Source: Vibrio sinus (lineage in GTDB: Bacteria; Pseudomonadota; Gammaproteobacteria; Enterobacterales; Vibrionaceae). Taken from it: a stretch of DNA of 64,000 nucleotides. A program made the position numbers and the translations under genes. Positions 17,583-26,345 of the stretch are shown one piece after another (position 1 is the stretch's first letter; each line of letters opens with the position of its first letter). The notes below the pieces were generated by a model. The model did no database searches, was not told where the DNA came from, and saw only the letters and a list, made by a program, of their open reading frames with translations. The DNA is taken from the NCBI RefSeq assembly GCF_023634645.1, contig NZ_JAMKMR010000004.1, positions 62,001 through 126,000 of the forward strand, given 5' to 3'.

Positions 17583-19319
17583 TTATATAGGATCTACTGT
17601 GTTATGTTCAAGGTTTTTTGGGAAGGTAAGTGTAAATACCGTTCCTTCACCTAGCGTGCTTCTACAACTGATACTGCCTTGTAGGGTCTTTGTCGCCAGA
17701 TCATACACTATGTGCATGCCTAGGCCACTACCACCTTTACCATGCTTAGTGGTGAAAAAAGGCTCGAAGATCTTTTTCTGATGTTCATCATTCATGCCGA
17801 TGCCATTGTCCTTGTATTCAATTTCTACGTCGTTTTCCCGCGTGATTACGGAAATTTCAATTGTGCCCTTATCTATATTTTCAAAACCGTGAGTAACGGA
17901 ATTCATGATCAAGTTTGTCAGTATTTGCGATAGTGCACCAGGAATAGTGTTGGCGGTAATGGTAGCGGAGCAGAGGATACGAATCTCATGATTGGTTTTC
18001 TTTAGCTGTGGCCTTAAGCTGAGTACGATGTCATCAATATATTTTTTCACTTCGATGGTTCTCATTTTCTCACTGGTTTGGTCGACAGCAACACCTTTGA
18101 AGCTTTTAATCAGCTCAGACGCTCTCTCTATGTTGGAAATAATAATGTTTGAGATCTCAATGGTGTCTTCGGTGAAATTGTCGAAATCTTGCTGATGAAC
18201 AGTCCCTTTTTCATTTTGGTTGACTATTTGTTGTGTTTCTTCAATAAGATGCGTCGCAGCAGTAAGTGAAATACCAATGGGTGTATTTATTTCATGAGAG
18301 ATGCCTGAAACCAATGCACCTAATGCAGCCAGTTTTTGTGACTCTATTAAACTGGTCTCTGCCTCTTTAAGCTTTTCATACGACTTTTTGACCTCGTCGG
18401 TTCTTTCTTGCACGGTTTGCTCTAAATTCGCTTTATGTTTGGTTAACTCATCATTTAGGGATTTAAGCTCTGCTTTTTGTATTTGTTGACTGATGAGCAT
18501 TTGTTGAAACGTTTTCACGGCCTGAATACTGTCTTGTAAATAAGGTGGGCTATTTTCCGGTAAGGTTATATTTTCATTACCACGAGAGAGCTGGATCAAG
18601 GAGTCATTGATGTTGATAAGATCGCGAGTCAATCGCTTAGAGAAGTACATTGCTGACAGGATCATCAGTGCAATGGTCATGATTGAGATGCCTGATATCA
18701 GGCCACTATCATGCGATGAGCCAGAGGCATCATGGTATTGCCCTGTTAAGCTTTGCCAGCTATGTTTGACGAGGGACTGGGACGTTCTGACCAAGTCATA
18801 CATGAATTTGTTGGCATTGTTTAGCTCTTTTTCTGCGAGTTTCGCATTGACTGTAGAGAGTTCTATTGCCCCAAAAACAGCGATTTTATACAGAATAAAG
18901 TCATCATAGATCCTTTTGTAGATCTCCTTATTATCATGGAATAGCCCTTCGTTTTTCACTAATTCTTGCTCAAGCTTTTCCTCAATTGACAATATTTGTC
19001 GAATAATGCTTTTACCTTCTACGTAAACTCTTTCCTCATCTGGCTCGCTGATGGTGGAAATCAGTAAATAGGTCAATTGGTTATGTACGTCTGTTAGATT
19101 GATAATCAGTTCTGAAAACTTTGTGATTTCTGGCAGCTGTTGCCTTTCCAGTTTAGCGAAAATGCGCTCATGTTGGGTAATCACGTTGTTGGTTGCGATA
19201 AAAAACACAATGGTTAGAAAAATGGCCAATATAGGAGAAACTAAGAACCATCCTCTTATCGAAAGAGACCATAACCCACCACTTTTGAGAGCGTGTTTGT
19301 TGTCTTCATTTTCGGACAT
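17583..19319 (-). CDS. Membrane sensor histidine kinase, orphan
   Basis: 578 residues. First membrane helix about 28-50, a helical periplasmic domain of about 155 residues, second helix near 205-228, a HAMP-like linker, then a coiled coil (KAELKSLNDELTKHKANLEQTVQERTDEV). The phosphorylation motif GISHEINTPIG is near residue 340. HATPase_c with N-box LTNLIMNSVTHGF, DNGIGM and GGSGLGMHIVYDL. No response regulator gene is adjacent. The start codon immediately follows the stop of the phosphatase gene upstream (TAAATG), so they form an operon. The kinase core is of the same type as the one at 28653-30020. Confidence 0.88.
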   Translation of the reverse strand: MSENEDNKHALKSGGLWSLSIRGWFLVSPILAIFLTIVFFIATNNVITQHERIFAKLERQQLPEITKFSELIINLTDVHNQLTYLLISTISEPDEERVYVEGKSIIRQILSIEEKLEQELVKNEGLFHDNKEIYKRIYDDFILYKIAVFGAIELSTVNAKLAEKELNNANKFMYDLVRTSQSLVKHSWQSLTGQYHDASGSSHDSGLISGISIMTIALMILSAMYFSKRLTRDLININDSLIQLSRGNENITLPENSPPYLQDSIQAVKTFQQMLISQQIQKAELKSLNDELTKHKANLEQTVQERTDEVKKSYEKLKEAETSLIESQKLAALGALVSGISHEINTPIGISLTAATHLIEETQQIVNQNEKGTVHQQDFDNFTEDTIEISNIIISNIERASELIKSFKGVAVDQTSEKMRTIEVKKYIDDIVLSLRPQLKKTNHEIRILCSATITANTIPGALSQILTNLIMNSVTHGFENIDKGTIEISVITRENDVEIEYKDNGIGMNDEHQKKIFEPFFTTKHGKGGSGLGMHIVYDLATKTLQGSISCRSTLGEGTVFTLTFPKNLEHNTVDPI

Positions 19320-19949
19320 TTATTTAGGCCACTCTGACGGGTGAATCATACCTTGATAGATGATTTCATTGTTTAATTTTTTGAAAATGACTACCACGGA
19401 CTCAGGTTTAGGCCAAACTCCTAACCCTTCCTTTAAATTAGAGGTATGCCCGACAAAAACGGTGTTTTGGTTATTATTGGGCGAGTCCAGCATCATTTGG
19501 TAAAGTTGATTTCCTAGATACCTTGATTCTTGTTCATCCTTGGTAAGAGAAAATGCAAGATCTGGCTCAATTTGATACTCATTAAACATTATTTTTGCCG
19601 TCTCTACACATCGGCAATAAGGGCTAGTAAAGACGTCACCGACGGGTATTTCTAAAGACCGAAAGCTTTGCGATATCCTTTCTAGTTCTTGATATCCTGA
19701 CTGAGAAATATTTCTCTGCGTGTTGCAGTCATTAAAATCGGGCTTGATAGAGTCTTTTTGTGTTTGATCTGTTGGGCCATGACGCATATAAATGATATAG
19801 CCTCCAGATTTTAACGAAGTAATAAGTTCATTACTCGACAGGCGCTCGGCATTCACAGAGAAGAGTGGAGTCATAAAAAGGACAAGGGTCGCAGTCAAGT
19901 AGCGGGCTAGTTTTTTCCATCCATAGTTTGTTTGTTTTTTGCATTCCAT
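19320..19949 (-). CDS. Exported histidine phosphatase-superfamily protein
   Basis: 209 residues. Likely signal peptide (basic YGWKK, hydrophobic LTATLVLFMTPLFSVNA, cleavage near residue 34), so the product is probably periplasmic. Catalytic RHG motif in YIIYMRHGPTDQ; FTSPYCRCVETA supplies the conserved Arg; second His in VFVGHTSNL. The family includes periplasmic Ais, which dephosphorylates LPS heptose, and cytosolic SixA. Its stop directly precedes the sensor kinase start, so a role in generating or removing the kinase's signal is suggested, not shown. Confidence 0.78.
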   Translation of the reverse strand: MECKKQTNYGWKKLARYLTATLVLFMTPLFSVNAERLSSNELITSLKSGGYIIYMRHGPTDQTQKDSIKPDFNDCNTQRNISQSGYQELERISQSFRSLEIPVGDVFTSPYCRCVETAKIMFNEYQIEPDLAFSLTKDEQESRYLGNQLYQMMLDSPNNNQNTVFVGHTSNLKEGLGVWPKPESVVVIFKKLNNEIIYQGMIHPSEWPK

Positions 19950-20168
19950 TGCATCACCTAGATAGACAATCCTTTATCGCTTTAAATAATGGCTTCATTG
20001 GTGTTATATCGAAACATCCAATTTGATTTTTAATACACTTGAAGTATAGACCGAATACAGATTTGTCACGTTGGGAGGCGGGTTTCTTGTTTTTGACGCG
20101 CTCGAGTCGGAAAGAATGTTTTACTTGACCGTAGTTTCGAGTAGTTTTGTGCTCACTTGACTGCATAA

Positions 20169-20213
20169 AAAAAGGAAAAGTGCACCATGTAAATACACTC
20201 AGTGCACCTTTGC
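20169..20213 (-). terminator. Probable terminator of the olsF-like gene
   Basis: On the minus strand, GTGCAC arms about 16 bases apart, extended by a G-U and A-T pairs, followed by TTTTCCTTTTTTT. It lies about 55 bases beyond the olsF stop. Confidence 0.5.
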
Positions 20214-20266
20214 TATGCGTTGTAGTGTTGCCTTAGCTGAATTTATTTAGTGCCATGAAAACTTGA

Positions 20267-22015
20267 TTAACATTGATGAGAACCTAGGTACTGCCTTGCT
20301 GGCTCTTGCTCCATGTAACGCCCTAATGTTTTCAGCGGAACATTCCTCAAATCCACCATGATAAGTCCATCTAGCGCACCATTGAACTCAGGGTCAACAT
20401 TGAAGCAGACTAGCTTGCCATTCATGGACAAGTACTGCCTAAGCAGTACAGGCACGCCTTTACCATTGTCCATACGAGCGATAACTTTGGATAACAGCTG
20501 CAAATCTCCAAGCGCGGTGAGTAAACTGGTATTCCAAACGGGTGGTGATGAATGCAACGGATTAGACGCTTCGACATAACTTGCGCTGTCAGTGTCGTAG
20601 TAGTGCAGCGTCATCGTGTCGGCTAATAACTGACGAGCTTGTTCACTGTAGTCATTGCTGATGCTAACTGGGCCAAACAGATGCGTATATTGAGGGTTTT
20701 GAACAATGACGCGGCCAATCCCTTTCCAAAGTAGCAGTAAGGCGCTCATACTTTTTTGATAAGCGGCTGCGATAACAGAGCGTCCGAGCTCAATGGCTTT
20801 CCCCATCTTGTGTAAAAAATGATGGTCGTAGTTGAATAAGGTTGTTGAATAGAGTCCATCCAGGCCGTGGTTGTCCAAGATTTGATCCACCATGCCTAAA
20901 CGATAAGCTCCCACTAGACATTGGTTATCTCGATCCCAGACAAACAAATGACGATAGTGTTGGTCGAAATCATCGATATCCAATGAACGTCCCGTGCCTT
21001 CGCCAACGGCGCGAAAATTTTCTTCTCGTAATCGACCAATTTCATGCAAGATCGCCGGAATATGCTCCGAAGTCGTGCAGTAGACATCAAATTCCCCACT
21101 ACTTAAAAGGTGGTGTTTTGTGGGTATATTTTCTATATCGTCGAGAAGGCTTGCCAAAGATAACGCTGGCGCTAAAGGCGACTCGATTTGATGACAGGGA
21201 GAGGGATTGCGCTTAGTTTGATGTGAAGGGTTGAGCAAATAAGTATTGAGTCGGACATAGCTGACGATTTGCCCATCTTTTATCCGATGGAGTTCTTTGT
21301 ATTTGATCGGTTCGCCAATGGATATATTGATGTTTTGCTGATGTTTATTGAGAAGTTCACGGCCTAGCATTAAGGTTCGTAAAAAGGGGTGCACTTTTCC
21401 AGCCATATAGAAGCTTTTTGAGTTGGCTCCCTGGATAAAAACAGGCACAGTGGTCGCTTTGCTACTTTTTATGAAGGCGCTGACAGAGCGACTCCATTCT
21501 TTATCTTCTAGTCGCTGAGTTTTTCTATCGACCATCTGTGATACTTCGCCTGCAGGGAAGATCAGTAAAAGCCCCCCTTGATTGAGGTGATCTCGAGCTT
21601 GTCGATAAGCGTTGCGGTTTGCGGTATTGGCTTGCTGACCTTCAAACACATCCACACCAATAAAAAGCTCATCTAACTCAGGAATGTTTTTTAGATAATG
21701 ATTAGCTAAGACTTTAACGTCAGGTCTAATCATCAATAGTAGCTCAGCGAGAATGACGCCTTCAACACAACCTAGTGGATGATTGGCTACCACCAACGTT
21801 GAGCCATGTGTGGGCACTCCGGTAAGTTCTCCATGAGTGACTTTATACTGAATACCTAGGGTTTCTAAAGTGTAACGAAGAAATGAAGAGGTAGTGCAGC
21901 CTAGTGGGCGTTCGGCATAGAATTTATCCAGCTTGCTTAATCCTATGGCCCACTCAGCGATGTTTTCACCGATTCCAAATGGGGTTTTTCTCGGCAAACG
22001 AAACGGGCTAGTCAT
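20267..22015 (-). CDS. olsF: Bifunctional ornithine lipid synthase, OlsF type
   Basis: 582 residues with two acyltransferase halves. The N-terminal half (about 60-270) is OlsA/PlsC-like: VVANHPLGCVEG in place of the usual NHPxGxxD, and LLIFPAGEVSQ (substrate motif). The C-terminal half (about 310-580) is OlsB/GNAT-like: DVYCTTSEHIPAILHEIGRLREENFRAVGEGTG, LVGAYRLG, ELGRSVIAAAYQ, LLLLWKGIGR. OlsF enzymes acylate ornithine first on nitrogen then on the hydroxy-fatty acid, giving phosphorus-free membrane lipids when phosphate is scarce. Length and domain order match the V. cholerae/Serratia OlsF form. Monocistronic; two CTGTCAT words lie upstream. Confidence 0.82.
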   Translation of the reverse strand: MTSPFRLPRKTPFGIGENIAEWAIGLSKLDKFYAERPLGCTTSSFLRYTLETLGIQYKVTHGELTGVPTHGSTLVVANHPLGCVEGVILAELLLMIRPDVKVLANHYLKNIPELDELFIGVDVFEGQQANTANRNAYRQARDHLNQGGLLLIFPAGEVSQMVDRKTQRLEDKEWSRSVSAFIKSSKATTVPVFIQGANSKSFYMAGKVHPFLRTLMLGRELLNKHQQNINISIGEPIKYKELHRIKDGQIVSYVRLNTYLLNPSHQTKRNPSPCHQIESPLAPALSLASLLDDIENIPTKHHLLSSGEFDVYCTTSEHIPAILHEIGRLREENFRAVGEGTGRSLDIDDFDQHYRHLFVWDRDNQCLVGAYRLGMVDQILDNHGLDGLYSTTLFNYDHHFLHKMGKAIELGRSVIAAAYQKSMSALLLLWKGIGRVIVQNPQYTHLFGPVSISNDYSEQARQLLADTMTLHYYDTDSASYVEASNPLHSSPPVWNTSLLTALGDLQLLSKVIARMDNGKGVPVLLRQYLSMNGKLVCFNVDPEFNGALDGLIMVDLRNVPLKTLGRYMEQEPARQYLGSHQC

Positions 22016-22442
22016 GTCCTTAACAACCTTTGCTTGTTTATCGCATGGCTAATGCTATCTCGGATGTATGACAGAAAAAGTGCTCAGCGGTTAAAGTGAT
22101 GTTAACGAATGTTTAACCTTTAATGACAGGGGATAGTTTTAATCGGTGCTTACGCCAAAAATTAGAGAATTATCTAGCGAGATTTAAATAATACTGGGCA
22201 TATCTTTTTTTAACGCAATTAAAAACGTTTGGTGAGAAGTTTTAGTATTTTTATAATCTAATGGAAATATTATTAAATAGACGTGATAAATTAAAATTAA
22301 ATCTTAATTTTCATTTAACATTTTCGCCTGTTAATTGTGTTTAATTGCGCTTTGAAATCATAACGCTACCTGAGATTTCTGTAAGTAAAGGATAACTTGG
22401 GTATATAAGCTCCGGGTATACCGTTGAAGTAGGAAGCGCTCA
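22016..22442. other. Divergent AT-rich control region between olsF and the SDR gene
   Basis: About 430 bases. On the minus strand, reading toward olsF, CTGTCAT occurs at 22123-22129 and 22068-22074. This is the PHO-box half-site, although the adjoining second half-sites are poor. A short hairpin AAAATTAA/TTAATTTT (22293-22311) and a dispersed ACTTGGGTATA motif (22395-22405) are nearer the SDR gene. AGGAAG precedes that gene's ATG. Confidence 0.4.
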
Positions 22443-23198
22443 ATGACCAAAACAGCTGTAGTAACAGGTGCGTCAAAATGTATCGGAAAAGCAATGGCGC
22501 AATATCTTGCGCACCGAGGGTACAATTTAATTTTGATTGCTAGGGATGGTAACGCGATGCACCAACTAAAGGGTGAAATTCTTGAATCCTACCCAAGCTT
22601 GCAGATTGATGTGCACCCGCTTGACCTTGCCAATTGCAAGGTCTCGATACCCAAGTTGCAAGAAATAGCGAGCTCAGTGAGTAAAGTGGATGTGCTATTC
22701 AATAATGCTGGAATTGCTTACCCGGGCACCTTAGATCTCGACTTTGAACAGTTTTCAGAAATGATGGACTTGAATGTAAAAGGTGTGTTTGCGGTTGCAA
22801 AGATCTTTGGTGAGAAAATGAAACAACAGCGCGATGGCTACATCTTCAATATTGCGTCGGTAGCTGGAAAACGTTCGCTTTCGTATTTAGGAGGCTACTG
22901 CGCATCAAAATATGCGGTGGTGGGATTCAATTCCGCGCTAAGGCAAGAACTTTCACCCTACAACGTAAAAGTCACCGCTTTGTGCCCAGGAATAAGCGAT
23001 GCCACCATGACGAAAGGGATCAACATGATCAGCCAGGATAAGCTTGGCTCTTGGGAAGTGATCCATGCGGTTGAATACCTTCTTAATAGTGGTTCAAACA
23101 CGGTTGTAGAAACGCTCGATATTGAACTCAACTTGACACTGTACCCTAGGATAAACACATCACCTTCTTCTCCCAAATATATTCTTGATGAGACTTAA
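22443..23198 (+). CDS. Short-chain dehydrogenase/reductase
   Basis: 251 residues, classical SDR. Cofactor motif TGASKCIG (residues 8-15) has Cys where the family usually has Gly. NNAG is present (LFNNAGIAYPG), catalytic Ser in FNIASVAGK, and YCASK gives the Tyr-Lys pair (about residues 156-160). LIARD after beta-2 suggests NADP(H). The substrate is unknown. First of four same-strand genes reaching 26247; gap to the next gene about 130 bases. Confidence 0.85.
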   Translation: MTKTAVVTGASKCIGKAMAQYLAHRGYNLILIARDGNAMHQLKGEILESYPSLQIDVHPLDLANCKVSIPKLQEIASSVSKVDVLFNNAGIAYPGTLDLDFEQFSEMMDLNVKGVFAVAKIFGEKMKQQRDGYIFNIASVAGKRSLSYLGGYCASKYAVVGFNSALRQELSPYNVKVTALCPGISDATMTKGINMISQDKLGSWEVIHAVEYLLNSGSNTVVETLDIELNLTLYPRINTSPSSPKYILDET

Positions 23199-23326
23199 AC
23201 CACTCAATCACAAAACATCAGTGTCGAGCAGTTAAAAGTTATTGAGTGTAAAAATAGAGAAACTCACGAGTTATGATAATTTGGTTGCATTAAATCTACT
23301 TGCCTATTTACGTTAGGAAGAGGGTG

Positions 23327-24667
23327 ATGCTAGAGCAAATCAAAGAAAAATTAACTCGTGCTGGAATACAATTTGTCCGTTTTCAATACTGTGATAACGC
23401 CAATATTGTCCGCGCTAAGGCTGTCCCCATCGATAGGCTGGAGCACTTCTCTCAATATGGGGTAGGTTTAACCAAAGCCGCCCAGGCTCAGCCCGCGATG
23501 TTTGATACGGTCGTCGCCAATCCAGTTGGCCTTTCTCCAGTTGGCGAAGTAAGGCTGATGCCAGATTGGTCGAGCTTACAACTACTGCCGTACTCAACCA
23601 AACACGCTAGCGTCATGTGTGCAATGCATGACCAGGGGGCTATGTGGGAGTATTGCCCACGAGGCTTTTTGAACAAAATGGTGGCGATGGCAAAAGATGC
23701 GGGTATTGAGCTTAAAATGGGGCAAGAGTTTGAATTTATCTTGCTAAAGCATGCTTCAGAGGAATGCACACCTTCACAACCAAGCGATAGCTGTATTTAT
23801 GCCGAGTCAATGGCACTAGATTTATCCGCGGACATTTTAGAGCGAATCACGGAGTCTCTCAGCGCGCAAGATATTGGGGTGAATTTAGTCCATGCTGAGT
23901 CTGCACCTGGCCAATTTGAGATCTCCTTGCAACATACCGACGTTTTACAGTGCGCCGATCAAAATGTTTGGTTTCGTCAAACGGTAAAAGCCATTGCAGC
24001 GCAATCTGGCTTTGTCGCCAGCTTTTTGCCGAAGCCCTACGAAGAATCCGCAGGCAGTGGCTGTCATCTGAATGTTAGCTTATGGCGCAAGGGTAAAAAT
24101 ATCTTCTGCGACCCATCTAAACAGTATGCACTGAGTGAAGAGGCTCAATGTTTTATGGCTGGAGTGTTGTGTCATTTGCCAGCGATTATGGCGGTGACGG
24201 CTCCCAGTGTGAACTCTTATCGTCGCTTCTTACCTCACTACTGGAGTGGAGCATTTGGGAGTTGGGGAGAGCAAAATCGAGAGGCCGCCCTTAGACTCGC
24301 TGGTTTTGATCAGAGCCCAACTCGATTTGAGCTAAAAACGATGGATGCATCAGCCAATCCTTATTTAGCACTCGGTGTGGTTATTGCCGCTGGGATGGAT
24401 GGGGTAGTAAACAAGATGCAGCTTCCCCCACCATGCAATCAAGATCCCGGGCTACTTTCGGAGCAGCAAAGAAAGCAACGCAATATTTATCGTCTACCCA
24501 CCACTTTATTTGAAGCGCTGGCTGAGTATAAAAGTAATGACATGCTAAAAGCGTCCATGGGAGAGAACCTGCAGCAAGCTTTTCAATCTGTGCGTCAAGC
24601 TGAATGGGATTATATCAGTGGCCTGTCTTTTGATGAGGAAGTGAAGCTACTACTGAACCGATATTGA
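23327..24667 (+). CDS. Glutamine synthetase-family ligase, PuuA/GlnT-like
   Basis: 446 residues from the ATG at 23327, chosen for the AGGAAGAGG just upstream; an ATG 27 bases earlier lacks this. GS landmarks: metal-binding Glu in GQEFEFILL (about 133), AESAPGQFEISL (about 210), SGCHLNVSLW (about 250), APSVNSYRRFLPHYW and RFELKTMDASANPYLALG. It lacks the Tyr adenylylation motif of GlnA and is close in length to gamma-glutamyl ligases (PuuA, GlnT). Such enzymes join glutamate to an amine using ATP; the acceptor here is unknown. Its neighbours are not a putrescine pathway. Confidence 0.82.
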   Translation: MLEQIKEKLTRAGIQFVRFQYCDNANIVRAKAVPIDRLEHFSQYGVGLTKAAQAQPAMFDTVVANPVGLSPVGEVRLMPDWSSLQLLPYSTKHASVMCAMHDQGAMWEYCPRGFLNKMVAMAKDAGIELKMGQEFEFILLKHASEECTPSQPSDSCIYAESMALDLSADILERITESLSAQDIGVNLVHAESAPGQFEISLQHTDVLQCADQNVWFRQTVKAIAAQSGFVASFLPKPYEESAGSGCHLNVSLWRKGKNIFCDPSKQYALSEEAQCFMAGVLCHLPAIMAVTAPSVNSYRRFLPHYWSGAFGSWGEQNREAALRLAGFDQSPTRFELKTMDASANPYLALGVVIAAGMDGVVNKMQLPPPCNQDPGLLSEQQRKQRNIYRLPTTLFEALAEYKSNDMLKASMGENLQQAFQSVRQAEWDYISGLSFDEEVKLLLNRY

Positions 24668-24759
24668 AGTGGTTCGGTGAAGCTATGATATACTCTCGTC
24701 ATTTGTGTTATTTACCTTTCTGAGCTTGGCTCAGGCAAGCTCATAGTCGGACAAATTCA

Positions 24760-25584
24760 ATGAAAAAAGTGCTAATTATTATTCCTGCCCGTTACGGAAG
24801 TACGCGTTTACCAGGAAAGCCAATGCTGAAAATTGCTGGCCGAGAAATGTTGCTAAGAGTGGCCGATATTGCGCACCATGTGTGCAGTAAAAACGAGCAC
24901 TGCGATTTTGTCATTGCCACCGATGATGAGTGTATTGGTGAACTTTGCAAACAACACAATATCGCTTTCCAGTACACATCAGAACACTGCAAAAGTGGCA
25001 CAGAGCGTTGTTACGATCTTATTGGTAAGCTTGAGAGCAAACCAGACTTTATCATCAACTTACAAGGTGATAATCCCCTGTGCCCACCTTGGTTTATCCA
25101 ATCGCTTATCGATTCTTGGAGTCAGTCCAACCTCGGCGAAGTCTTTACACCTTTTGTTAGACTCAACTGGGACGAGCTAAATACGCTCAGAGAAACCAAA
25201 GCAGTCACGCCTTTTAGTGGTACCACGGTACAAGTGGATAAAAACATGTGTGCGTTGACGTTTAGTAAAAATATTGTCCCCGCGATTCGCAAAGAGCAGG
25301 ATATGCAAAAGCAAAGTGAGTACTCACCAGTGCTTAGACATATTGGCTTATATGGCTATACCCTTGATGCTCTGAAAGCGTATTTATCGATGGACGAAAG
25401 CCTGTATGAGCAGTGTGAAGGGCTGGAGCAAATGCGATTTGTTGAAAATGCCGTGCCAGTCAAGATGGTTGAAGTAAGCTACCAAGGTCGCGATGGAATG
25501 AGTGGTGTGGATAGCCCTGAAGACATTGAGCGAGCGGAAAAGATCATTGCTAAAAATGGTGAATTTGATATTAACCAGCTGTGA
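24760..25584 (+). CDS. KdsB-like CMP-sugar synthetase (divergent paralogue)
   Basis: 274 residues, longer than typical KdsB (about 250). N-terminal IIIPARYGSTRLPGKPML is the CTP-binding motif; FVIATDDECI, TSEHCKSGTERCY, NLQGDNPL and GVDSPEDIERA also match KdsB. Differences: the usual QGDEP is QGDNP, and the SR.PIPW region is replaced by FSKNIVPAIRKEQ. KdsB makes CMP-Kdo for LPS core; the changes suggest a different sugar acid or substrate. In Vibrio the normal kdsB is expected elsewhere with msbA-lpxK. A histidine phosphatase gene follows 21 bases downstream. Confidence 0.78.
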   Translation: MKKVLIIIPARYGSTRLPGKPMLKIAGREMLLRVADIAHHVCSKNEHCDFVIATDDECIGELCKQHNIAFQYTSEHCKSGTERCYDLIGKLESKPDFIINLQGDNPLCPPWFIQSLIDSWSQSNLGEVFTPFVRLNWDELNTLRETKAVTPFSGTTVQVDKNMCALTFSKNIVPAIRKEQDMQKQSEYSPVLRHIGLYGYTLDALKAYLSMDESLYEQCEGLEQMRFVENAVPVKMVEVSYQGRDGMSGVDSPEDIERAEKIIAKNGEFDINQL

Positions 25585-25605
25585 ACACGGACAAAGTAAA
25601 ATATC

Positions 25606-26247
25606 ATGACAACAACACTTATTATCGCTAGACATGGCAATACTTTTTTACCCTCTGAGACACCGACGAGAGTTGGCGCTCGTACTGATTTAGACTTAGT
25701 GGAATCAGCGCGTAGTGAAGCGGTAGGCCAGTATTTATTACAAAATAACTTGCTGCCCGATGTCGTGTTATCTGGGCCTTTAAAACGACATAAACAAACG
25801 GCAGAGATCATTTGCAAGCAAGTGGATTATGATGCTTCGCACATTGTGGAATCTCATTTTCTAAACGAGATCGATTATGGCCCTGATGAGAACCAGCCAG
25901 AAGAAGCGGTCATGCTGCGTCTTGGTCATGGTGATATGGAAAAAGGTAAAACGATCATCAAACAATGGAACCAAGATGCTATCGTGCCTGATGGTTGGCT
26001 TGTCGACCCTGAGCAGCTTGAACAATCTTGGCATCGGCTTGCTGCGTCTATTGTAGACCAATATGCCAATCAAACTGTTTTGCTGGTCAGTAGTAATGGA
26101 TTGATGAGATTTAGCAATGTATTGGATGAGTCATATCAATACGAGAGCCTTAAAGTCCCTACTGGTGGGATCTGTATTTTTGAGCATGACGCAAATTCTG
26201 ACGACTCGTGGCGCTGTACCGAGTGGGCGTTAAAGCCAAGTAAGTAA
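25606..26247 (+). CDS. Histidine phosphatase-superfamily protein
   Basis: 213 residues, no signal peptide. RHG motif at the start: LIIARHGNTFLP with the phospho-accepting His at about residue 10; conserved Arg in SGPLKRHKQTA; Glu in LNEIDYG. The second catalytic His region, usually VSHGG, reads LLVSSNGLMRF, so the His is missing. Other members with a SNG variant exist, but activity is uncertain. It is 21 bases after the KdsB-like gene and probably cotranscribed; it might act on a phosphorylated precursor of that enzyme. Confidence 0.78.
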   Translation: MTTTLIIARHGNTFLPSETPTRVGARTDLDLVESARSEAVGQYLLQNNLLPDVVLSGPLKRHKQTAEIICKQVDYDASHIVESHFLNEIDYGPDENQPEEAVMLRLGHGDMEKGKTIIKQWNQDAIVPDGWLVDPEQLEQSWHRLAASIVDQYANQTVLLVSSNGLMRFSNVLDESYQYESLKVPTGGICIFEHDANSDDSWRCTEWALKPSK

Positions 26248-26300
26248 CTTCAGCTTCGGATAAGAGAGCCAGTACCTGCCCTCAAGCCGCCTCTTAAAAC

Positions 26301-26329
26301 GACACCAGCGACACTATGCCGCTGGTGTC
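26301..26329. terminator. Stem-loop between convergent genes
   Basis: Perfect 10-base arms GACACCAGCG / CGCTGGTGTC with a 9-base loop. No T-run follows on the plus strand; GTTTTAAG follows on the minus strand. It sits between the stop codons of the phosphatase (plus) and the Sel1 gene (minus), so it likely stabilises or ends one or both messages. Confidence 0.5.
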
Positions 26330-26345
26330 TGGTTATCTATGATAA

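Noticed and set aside
19954..20166. 70-codon open frame between olsF and the exported phosphatase
   Set aside because: Starts directly after the presumed olsF terminator tail, no ribosome-binding site, no recognised family. More likely the leader of the phosphatase-kinase operon.
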